Positions 16,574 to 23,212 of a stretch of 64,000 nucleotides of DNA are shown in pieces; the stretch's first letter is position 1, and every line of letters starts with the position of its first letter. The translations under genes and the position numbers were made by a program. Under the pieces are notes generated by a model. That model was not told the origin of the DNA and ran no database searches. It saw only the letters and a list, made by a program, of their open reading frames with translations. Source of the DNA: an uncultured Pseudomonadota bacterium (GTDB lineage Bacteria; Pseudomonadota; Gammaproteobacteria; Burkholderiales; SG8-39); assembly GCA_903834835.1 (NCBI GenBank), contig CAILKO010000024.1, positions 1-64,000 of the forward strand, in the 5' to 3' direction.

Positions 16574-17032
16574 TCAGTCGATCATGCCGTAGTAGCGCTT
16601 GGCCTTTTCCACGTTGTCCGCAATGAAGGCGGGCTTGTCGGAGGCGGGCAGCGCATCGATCGCCTTGATGTCGTCCGGCCAGAAGTGCGTGAGATCCACG
16701 CGCGGGCGCAGGTTCAGGAACTGCACGCCCTCGGGCCCGGCCTTGAAGGAATAGAGCATCATCCCCGGGATGTAGATGGAATCCCCCGGCTTCAGCGTAT
16801 GCTGGCCGAAGATCATCTCGCCCTTCACGATGTAGAAGATCTCGCCCGTCTCGTGCGCGTGCACGCCCACCTGCTGGCCCGCATTGGCGCGCACTTCGAG
16901 CATCTGCGGCACCTCGGCACCCCCGCCCGCGTGGCGCGTGCGGCTCGCTCCCTGGCTCTCCGTCTTGCCCGCGGGCGGCTTCGCGATGTTCCAGTCGTCA
17001 TCGCGGGACTTGTAGACCTCGATCTTTGCCAT
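16574..17032 (-). CDS. Single-domain cupin protein
   Basis: 152 residues. Cupin motif 1 is visible as VGVHAHETGEIFYIVKGEM (about 56-74), with the two His and the Glu that ligate a metal, and motif 2 as LKPGDSIYIPGMMLYSFKAG (about 81-100). The family includes small dioxygenases, isomerases and non-enzymatic binding proteins, so the activity is open. It lies upstream, in the same direction, of the enoyl-CoA hydratase-like gene group only by position: its 3' end faces the lipocalin gene. GAGGAGGATGCC precedes the ATG. Confidence 0.75.
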   Translation of the reverse strand: MAKIEVYKSRDDDWNIAKPPAGKTESQGASRTRHAGGGAEVPQMLEVRANAGQQVGVHAHETGEIFYIVKGEMIFGQHTLKPGDSIYIPGMMLYSFKAGPEGVQFLNLRPRVDLTHFWPDDIKAIDALPASDKPAFIADNVEKAKRYYGMID

Positions 17033-17104
17033 GGCATCCTCCTCGTTGGATGCGCGATGCTAGACCGATTTCCCGGCGCTGTGCAGCCGGGACCGGCCGC
17101 CGAC

Positions 17105-17887
17105 TCAGCCCTTCTTCGCGCCGCGCCCGGCGATGAAGGCGTGCACGAGGTCCTTGTGCTCCTGTGAGGCGGTGACCACGGCGTAGTGCGAGGAGATGAG
17201 ATCGAGGTTGGTGCGCAGCGTATTGCCGAGACTCTGCTGCAGCGCGCGTTTGATGAAGCGGATGGTGAGCGGCGGCGCCTTCGCGATGCGGCGCGCGATT
17301 TTCTCCACTTCCTCCTGCAGCGTCTCGGCCGGGAACACCTGGTTCACGATCCCCAGGCGCTTTGCTTCCTCGGCGTCGAAGAAATCGCCGGTAAAAAAAA
17401 GCTCCATCGCCTTGGAGAGGCCGACCAGCCGGGGCAGGAAATGCGCGCCGCCCGCGCCGGGCACCAGACCCACCTTCACATAGGTTTCGGCAAAGCGCGC
17501 GCCCGCGGCCGCATAGCGGATATCGCAGGCGAGCGCGAGGTCGAGCCCCGCGCCGGTGGCCACGCCGTTCAGCGCCGCGATCACCGGCTTGTCCAGATCC
17601 TCGAGCGCGATGAGCACGCGCTGCACGCGCTCGGTGAGTTCGCGCTTCCTCTGCTCGGGCGTCTGGCTGAGCCGTTCGCCCATCTCGACGATGTCGCCGC
17701 CGCTGCAGAAGGCCTCGCCCCGGCCGGTGACGATGACGACCTTGACCGCGTCGTCCGTGCGACAGGCACGCAGCGCTGCCGCCCAGTCGTCGATCATCTC
17801 GAAGGTGAAGGCATTCATGCGCTCGGGCCGGTTGAGCACGATGCGCGCGATGCCGTCCGCGACAGTGAATTCGAGTTCCCTGGTCAT
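17105..17887 (-). CDS. Enoyl-CoA hydratase/isomerase family protein with altered active site
   Basis: 260 residues, crotonase fold. The CoA-binding and oxyanion-hole segments are clear: RGEAFCSGGDIVEMG (57-71) and NGVATGAGLDLALACDIRYA (107-126). In the standard hydratase two glutamates act on water; here the first position is Asp116 and the second is occupied by Tyr136 within FAETYVKVGLVPGAGG. That pattern fits isomerase-like crotonases (for example the PaaG group with a single Asp) better than a classical hydratase. It follows two acyl-CoA dehydrogenase genes in the same direction, eight bases after the first, as part of one operon. Confidence 0.83.
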   Translation of the reverse strand: MTRELEFTVADGIARIVLNRPERMNAFTFEMIDDWAAALRACRTDDAVKVVIVTGRGEAFCSGGDIVEMGERLSQTPEQRKRELTERVQRVLIALEDLDKPVIAALNGVATGAGLDLALACDIRYAAAGARFAETYVKVGLVPGAGGAHFLPRLVGLSKAMELFFTGDFFDAEEAKRLGIVNQVFPAETLQEEVEKIARRIAKAPPLTIRFIKRALQQSLGNTLRTNLDLISSHYAVVTASQEHKDLVHAFIAGRGAKKG

Positions 17888-17895
17888 GATGTCCT

Positions 17896-18996
17896 CTATT
17901 CGAAACGGTTCTCGGCGAGCGCGCGCCACAGGGCCTCGCCGCCGTTCGCACAGGCCCACTCGCCGATGCGGCGCTGCCAGTGCGTCTCATTGCCGAACTC
18001 CTCGCGCCAGGCCCACAGGCGCCGGGTCGCGAAATGCAGCGGCAGTTCCTGCGTGTAGCCCATCGCGCCGTGCACCTGATGGCAGACGTCGGTCAGACGG
18101 TTCACCGCCTCGCCGACCCGCGCCTTGGCAAGCGCGACCGACATCTCGAAGCCGGGGCGCCCCCAGGCCTCGCGCGCCCCATCCGCTGCGGCAGAGGAGA
18201 TCGCATACAGGCCCGCCACTTCCGCAAGCTGCTGCTGGATAGCCTGGAACTTCGCGAGTTCGCGTCCGAACTGCTTGCGCTCCATCACGTAAGCAAGCGC
18301 GTAATCGAGCGCACGCTCCATCGCCCCGACCATCTGCTGGGTGCGCACCAATGCGCCGGCGGCAAGCATGCCTTCGCGGCAGGCCGCAGGCGCGGGCCGC
18401 ACCGCGGCAGCCGGCACCACGACACCGTCGAGCATCAGCGTGTCGCGCGCTTCCTTGCCGATATTCGCGCGCGGCTCGATCCGCCCGGACCCCTGCGGCA
18501 ACAGCACCAGATACCCCGCGCCCGCGGCATCGCGCGCATGAAGAAGCGCGTGTGCGGACTGCGCGGCCCAGGGAATGCGCGTGAGCGTGCCCGCAAGCTT
18601 CCAGTCGCTGCCGGATTTCGCAATAAGCAGCTGCTCGCCGGGCGCTGTCGGCCCGATGGCAAGTGGACCGCCGACTGCCTCGCCCGAGGCTTCCGCCCAG
18701 AGCGCTGCGCCGACCATTGTTTCAGCGAGCGGCAGCGGCAGCGTGTGGTAGCCCGACAGGCGCAGGAGCTTCAGCGCATCGGCGGCCGGCAGGCCGACGC
18801 CGCCCGCGGCTTCCGGGACCATCGCGAGCGTGAGGCCGTTTTCTTCAATCGCGGCCCACAGTTCGGCGGGCCAGGCGCCGCCGTCGGCGGCCTCGAGCCG
18901 CTCCTTGGTGATCTCGCCGCGGAACAGGCGCTCGGCCTGCTCGAGGACGATGGCCGACATCTCGGCGGTTTCGTTTGCTGGGTTCGTGGTGCTCAT
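17896..18996 (-). CDS. Acyl-CoA dehydrogenase, short atypical subunit
   Basis: 366 residues. The C-terminal helical domain is recognisable: RTQQMVGAMERALDYALAYV, MERKQFGRELAKFQAIQQQL and CHQVHGAMGYTQELPLHFAT. The N-terminal half is divergent and poor in the usual flavin-contact motifs, and the C-terminus lacks a GGTxEI-like segment. Next to it, ten bases upstream, is a second dehydrogenase that does have these motifs. Such unlike pairs form alpha2beta2 acyl-CoA dehydrogenases in steroid side-chain degradation, and that is the most likely arrangement here. Confidence 0.8.
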   Translation of the reverse strand: MSTTNPANETAEMSAIVLEQAERLFRGEITKERLEAADGGAWPAELWAAIEENGLTLAMVPEAAGGVGLPAADALKLLRLSGYHTLPLPLAETMVGAALWAEASGEAVGGPLAIGPTAPGEQLLIAKSGSDWKLAGTLTRIPWAAQSAHALLHARDAAGAGYLVLLPQGSGRIEPRANIGKEARDTLMLDGVVVPAAAVRPAPAACREGMLAAGALVRTQQMVGAMERALDYALAYVMERKQFGRELAKFQAIQQQLAEVAGLYAISSAAADGAREAWGRPGFEMSVALAKARVGEAVNRLTDVCHQVHGAMGYTQELPLHFATRRLWAWREEFGNETHWQRRIGEWACANGGEALWRALAENRFE

Positions 18997-19006
18997 GGCG
19001 TTTCTC

Positions 19007-20161
19007 TCAGCGCAGTCCGAGGGCGCGAGCGATCACGCCGCGCAGGATTTCACGGGTGCCGCCGCGCAGCGTGTAGGACGGCGCATGCTGCACGATATGG
19101 GACAGCGTCTCGCTGTAGCGCGCGCCTGCATCGTCGGGCGCGGGCTGCACCGGCGCGATGCGGCGTGCGACTTCCGGCAGCTCGCGCTCGAACACATTGC
19201 CCACATCCTTCAGCAGCGCCGCCTCGACCTGCGGGCTCTTGCCTGCGGTGAGCATGCCGGCGATCGAGGTGCCCATGCGCGTCAGCGCGGAGAGGTGGCT
19301 CACCAGCCGGCCGATTTCCACGGCCTGGTAGGCATCGGGCTTCGTGCCCACGCGATCGATGAGTTCCACCATCAGCCGGTAGTCGGAGAGGAAGCGGTCC
19401 GGCCCGGAGCGCTCGAAGGCGAGTTCGCCCGTGACCATGTCCCAGCCCGCGCCGAGCTCGCCCACGCGCATGTCGTCGGGCACGACGTAGTCGTTGAAAT
19501 GAACTTCGTTGAACTCGTGCCCGCCCGCGAGGTTGTAGATCGGGCGCACCTTGACGCCGGGCTTCGCCATGTCGATCACGAACTGCGTGAGCCCCACATG
19601 GCGGTTCTTGCCATCGGCCTCCGAGGTGCGCACCAGCGCGATGAGGTAGTGGGCGTTGTGGGCGTTGGAAGTCCAGATCTTGCTGCCGTTGATCACCCAG
19701 TCATCGCCCTGGCGCACGGCACGCGTGCGCACCGCCGCGAGATCGGAGCCCGAGTCGGGCTCGCTCATGCCGATGCCGAAGGTGCACTCGCCTGCGCAGA
19801 TCTTCGGCAGGATGAGTTTGCGGGCGCGCTCGGAGCCGTGGCGCAGGATCTGCGGGCCGGACTGGCGCTCGGCAATCCAGTGGGCGAAACAGGGCGCGCC
19901 GTTTGCAAGCATCTCGCGCGCGATCACGTAGCGCGCGAGCATCGACCAGCCCTGCCCGCCGTACTCCTTCGGGAAACCGACGGCAACAAGGCCGGCGCGG
20001 CCGGCGCGACGGCTGAATTCCGCGTCGTGGGTGTTCCACGAAGAAAGATGGGGCTGATAGGTGCCGGCGGCACGCTCCCGGGCGAGAAACTCGCGTACTC
20101 GGCGCTCGGCTTCGAGCGCATCGGCAGGCAGTGCGGGAACATCGAACTGGAAAGCTTCCAT
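19007..20161 (-). CDS. Acyl-CoA dehydrogenase, FAD-binding subunit
   Basis: 384 residues. FGIGMSEPDSGSDLAAVRTR (about 132-151) and WVINGSKIWTSNAHNAHYLI (about 158-177) are the flavin and substrate contact segments; the C-terminus SYTLRGGTREILRGVIARAL completes the fold. The enzyme introduces a double bond into an acyl-CoA, passing electrons to ETF. With the following dehydrogenase and crotonase genes it forms a leftward operon. The ATG at 20161 is the natural family start. The 186-base gap upstream is shared with the divergent decarboxylase/lactonase fusion and should hold both promoters. Confidence 0.87.
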   Translation of the reverse strand: MEAFQFDVPALPADALEAERRVREFLARERAAGTYQPHLSSWNTHDAEFSRRAGRAGLVAVGFPKEYGGQGWSMLARYVIAREMLANGAPCFAHWIAERQSGPQILRHGSERARKLILPKICAGECTFGIGMSEPDSGSDLAAVRTRAVRQGDDWVINGSKIWTSNAHNAHYLIALVRTSEADGKNRHVGLTQFVIDMAKPGVKVRPIYNLAGGHEFNEVHFNDYVVPDDMRVGELGAGWDMVTGELAFERSGPDRFLSDYRLMVELIDRVGTKPDAYQAVEIGRLVSHLSALTRMGTSIAGMLTAGKSPQVEAALLKDVGNVFERELPEVARRIAPVQPAPDDAGARYSETLSHIVQHAPSYTLRGGTREILRGVIARALGLR

Positions 20162-20347
20162 GGGACCCTTGATCGTGTTGCAGGAGGGGGTGAGCGCTGC
20201 TTCGACCCGAAAGCGATGCCCGCCGGTGGTTCGAACCGGGCAGGCACGCGCGGGGCAGGCGCAATGATATCGGACCTCTTCCCCATACGGGCGGGCACCC
20301 GACGCCGGCGGCAATACAATGGCCCCCGTAACAGGAGGATGCCCAGG

Positions 20348-21673
20348 ATGAGCAGGAACACCGAACCGAAGGCCGGCCGCGCGCGCGCGGCTGCAAGGAA
20401 AGCCGCCCCCGCAGCGAGACTGGACCGCGGATTCGAGCGCGGCCTCGCGCGACGCCGCCAGATGCTGGGCGATGCCTGGGTGGACCAGTCGATCGGCAAG
20501 GCGAACAGTTTCAACGCGCCGTTCCAGAACCTGATCACCCGCTATGCCTGGCATGAAATCTGGAACCGTCCCGGACTGCCGGGTAAATCGCGCCGCATCA
20601 TCGTGCTCGCCATTACCGCCGCGCTCGGGCGCTGGGAGGAATTCGAGCTGCACACGCGCGCTGCGCTGATGGGCGGACCGCAGGAAGGCCTCACGCTGGA
20701 CGAACTGCGCGAAGTCCTCATGCAATCGGCGATCTACGCGGGGGTGCCCGCCGCCAATACCGCCTTCACCCATGCGCAGAAGATCCTGCGCGAGCTGGGC
20801 TATGAACTGGCGCCTGCGCAGGCGACCAGCGCGGACGGCGGCGCCGACGGCCGCAGCGGCCGCAGTCGCAGCCGCCCCGCCCTGCACTACAGCGTGCACG
20901 AAGCGCGCAACGGCGAGGCCCGCCATACCATCGTGCTCAGCCACGCGCTCGGTTTCGACGCCTCGATGTGGGCGCCGCTTGCCGCTGCGCTCTCGGCCGA
21001 GCATCGTGTGATTCTCTATGACCACCGCGGCCACGGCCGCTCGGAATCGCCGGCCGGCCCCTGGACGCTGGCCGAGTTCGCCGAGGATGCCGAGCGCCTG
21101 CTCGACGAGCTCGATGCCGGACCCGTGGTCTGGATCGGGCTCTCGCTCGGCGGCATGGTCGGGCTGGAACTCGCGCTCCGCCACCCCGGGCGCGTGAAGG
21201 CCATCGTCTGCGCCCATGCCTGCGCCGAGTATCCGGCGGCAGGCGGGAAGCTGCTGCGCAAGCGCGCTGCCGAGGTACGAGCCGCCGGCATGGAGCCGGT
21301 GGCCGACGCGGTGCTCGAACGCTGTTTCAGCGCGCGCTACCGCAAGTCTCATCCGGGCGTGATCGCCGCCTATCGCCGGCTGTTCGTCGCGAACCTCGCC
21401 GAAGGCTATGCCGAGTCCTGCGAGGCGGTGGCCGCGCATCAGGGCGACGGGCGCGTGACGAAGCTGAAGCTGCCGCTGCTCGCGATCGCGAGCGCGAAGG
21501 ACGGTGCCGTGCCGCTCTCGCTCTCGGAATCGCTCGTCGCCGAAGTGAGCGGTGCCAAACTTTGCGTGCTGCCGGAGACCGGGCACTTCAGCCCGATCGA
21601 GGACCCGGCGGCCTTCGAGGCCGAGCTGCGGCGTTTCCTGCGGCCGTTGCCGGTGTCGGGCTATGTTGTCTGA
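20348..21673 (+). CDS. Carboxymuconolactone decarboxylase / alpha-beta hydrolase fusion
   Basis: 441 residues. Residues 30-152 are a CMD domain like PcaC (FNAPFQNLITRYAWHEIW at 55-72, IYAGVPAANTAFTHAQ at 129-144). A basic linker (160-177) leads to an alpha/beta hydrolase like PcaD (178-438) with nucleophile Ser266 in GLSLGG, an acid near Asp385 and His413 in TGHFSP. In the beta-ketoadipate pathway these two activities act in succession, converting 4-carboxymuconolactone to 3-oxoadipate. Known PcaL fusions are usually described with the hydrolase first; here the order is reversed. pcaIJ-like genes follow. The basic, Ala-rich N-terminal 25 residues are an extension. AGGAGG lies nine bases before ATG 20348. 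Confidence 0.82.
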   Translation: MSRNTEPKAGRARAAARKAAPAARLDRGFERGLARRRQMLGDAWVDQSIGKANSFNAPFQNLITRYAWHEIWNRPGLPGKSRRIIVLAITAALGRWEEFELHTRAALMGGPQEGLTLDELREVLMQSAIYAGVPAANTAFTHAQKILRELGYELAPAQATSADGGADGRSGRSRSRPALHYSVHEARNGEARHTIVLSHALGFDASMWAPLAAALSAEHRVILYDHRGHGRSESPAGPWTLAEFAEDAERLLDELDAGPVVWIGLSLGGMVGLELALRHPGRVKAIVCAHACAEYPAAGGKLLRKRAAEVRAAGMEPVADAVLERCFSARYRKSHPGVIAAYRRLFVANLAEGYAESCEAVAAHQGDGRVTKLKLPLLAIASAKDGAVPLSLSESLVAEVSGAKLCVLPETGHFSPIEDPAAFEAELRRFLRPLPVSGYVV

Positions 21674-21729
21674 GGAAGAAAATAGAGCCAGCGACGAATA
21701 GATAGTAACGTTTACGTTACTATCTATTC
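21667..21729 (+). repeat. Dispersed palindromic element, copy 2 (upstream of pcaI)
   Basis: The strongest copy: GAATAGATAGTAAC (21696-21709), spacer GTTTAC, GTTACTATCTATTC (21716-21729), a perfect 14-base inverted repeat. The core is identical to copy 1 at 1913-1934 except for one spacer base, and the 30 bases to its left share GGAAGAAAA at the same distance. It begins at the stop codon of the fusion gene and ends 61 bases before pcaI. It is not followed by a T tract and is AT-rich, so an operator is more likely than a terminator. Confidence 0.65.
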
Positions 21730-21790
21730 CGGGGGAGCCGTTTTTCCTCCTCGAATCCCGCAGCTTCAGGCCAGGAACCACGGAAACACG

Positions 21791-22486
21791 ATGATCAACA
21801 AGATCGTAGCAAGCACCACCGAAGCGCTGGCCGACGTGCCGGACGGCGCGACCATCCTGATCGGCGGCTTCGGCGGCGCCGGACAGCCGATCGAGCTCGT
21901 CGAGGCCTTGATCGAGCAGGGTGCGCGCGACCTGACCCTCGTCAGCAACAACGCCGGCAACGGCGACACCGGCATCGCCGCACTCATCGCCGCGAAGCGC
22001 GTGCGCAAGATGATGTGCTCCTTTCCGCGCCAGCCGGATTCCTGGCACTTCGATCGCCTCTACCGCGCGGGCGAGATCGAGCTGGAGCTCGTGCCCCAGG
22101 GCAATCTCGCCGAGCGCATCCGCGCGGCCGGCGCCGGCATCGGCGCGTTCTTTACGCCCACCGCCTACGGCACCGAAATCGCACAGGGCAAGGAGACGCG
22201 CGAGATCAACGGCCGGCACTACGTGCTCGAGTATCCGATCCACGCCGACTACGCGCTCATCAAGGCGGAGAAGGGCGATCGCTGGGGCAACCTCGTCTAC
22301 CGGCGCAGCGCGCGCAATTTCAATCCGGTGATGGCGACTGCTGCCAGGATCACGGTGGCGACGGTGCACGAGATCGTGGAGCTCGGCGAACTTGATCCGG
22401 AGACTGTCGTGACACCGTCGGTCTATGTGAAGCGCCTGGTGAAGATACCCAAGGTCGTACGGCCGATCACGGCACTCAAGGTCTAG
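21791..22486 (+). CDS. pcaI: 3-oxoadipate (3-oxoacid) CoA-transferase, subunit A
   Basis: 231 residues. The N-terminal GATILIGGFGGAGQPIELVE (about 19-38) and the segment SNNAGNGDTGIAALIAAKRV define the alpha subunit of family I CoA transferases. With subunit B it moves CoA from succinyl-CoA to a 3-oxoacid. The context, a decarboxylase/enol-lactonase fusion just upstream, points to 3-oxoadipate; acetoacetate (ScoAB/AtoDA) is the alternative. ATG at 21791 is preceded by a 60-base leader after the palindromic element. Confidence 0.85.
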   Translation: MINKIVASTTEALADVPDGATILIGGFGGAGQPIELVEALIEQGARDLTLVSNNAGNGDTGIAALIAAKRVRKMMCSFPRQPDSWHFDRLYRAGEIELELVPQGNLAERIRAAGAGIGAFFTPTAYGTEIAQGKETREINGRHYVLEYPIHADYALIKAEKGDRWGNLVYRRSARNFNPVMATAARITVATVHEIVELGELDPETVVTPSVYVKRLVKIPKVVRPITALKV

Positions 22487-22519
22487 CGCAAGCGCGCTCC
22501 GGTGAAAGGGAATCTGACG

Positions 22520-23212
22520 ATGGAACAGACGAAAACGCAGCTGCGCGAAGCGGTGATGCCGGCCGCGGAGCTCAAATGGACGCGCGCGCAGATGGCGGCG
22601 CGCCTCGCCTCCGATGTCCAGGAGGGAACGATCATGAACCTCGGCGTCGGCCTGCCGACGCTGGTCGGCAACCACCTGCCGAAGGACCGCGAGATCCTGA
22701 TCCAGGTGGAGAACGGTATCCTCGGCGCGGGCCCGAACGCGCCGAAGGGCGAGGAAGACTGGGATCTGGTGAATGCGGGCAAACAGGCCATCCAGTTGCT
22801 GCCCGGCGCGAGCCTGTTCCACCATGCCGACAGCTTCGCGATGATGCGCGGCGGACATGTCGACATATGCGTGATCGGCGCCTATCAGGTCGCGCTGAAC
22901 GGCGATCTCGCCAACTGGAGCACCGGCGAGCCGGGCGCGATCCCGGCCATCGGCGGCGCCATGGATCTCGCCGCCGGCGCGAAGGAGCTCTGGGTGCTGA
23001 TGGAGCACTCGACCAAATCGGGCGAGAGCAAGCTCGTCGAGCGCTGCAGCTATCCGCTGACCGGACTCGCCTGCGTCACGCGGATCTACAGCGACCTCGC
23101 GGTGATCGCGCTGAAAGACGGCCGCGCCACGGTGCTGGATATCGTGCCGGGCATGAGCTTCGCCGAATTGCAGAAACGCACCGCGGTACCGCTCGCACAA
23201 GCGGATGGATGA
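22520..23212 (+). CDS. pcaJ: 3-oxoadipate (3-oxoacid) CoA-transferase, subunit B
   Basis: 230 residues. The catalytic glutamate, which forms the glutamyl-CoA intermediate, is Glu64 in QVENGILGAG; GTIMNLGVGLPTLVGNHLP and MRGGHVDICVIGAYQV are other family motifs. AAGGGAATC precedes the ATG at 22520, which I prefer to the in-frame GTG at 22502. The end of the gene overlaps the start of the CHAT-domain gene by eight bases, so the latter is translated from the same message. Confidence 0.86.
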   Translation: MEQTKTQLREAVMPAAELKWTRAQMAARLASDVQEGTIMNLGVGLPTLVGNHLPKDREILIQVENGILGAGPNAPKGEEDWDLVNAGKQAIQLLPGASLFHHADSFAMMRGGHVDICVIGAYQVALNGDLANWSTGEPGAIPAIGGAMDLAAGAKELWVLMEHSTKSGESKLVERCSYPLTGLACVTRIYSDLAVIALKDGRATVLDIVPGMSFAELQKRTAVPLAQADG

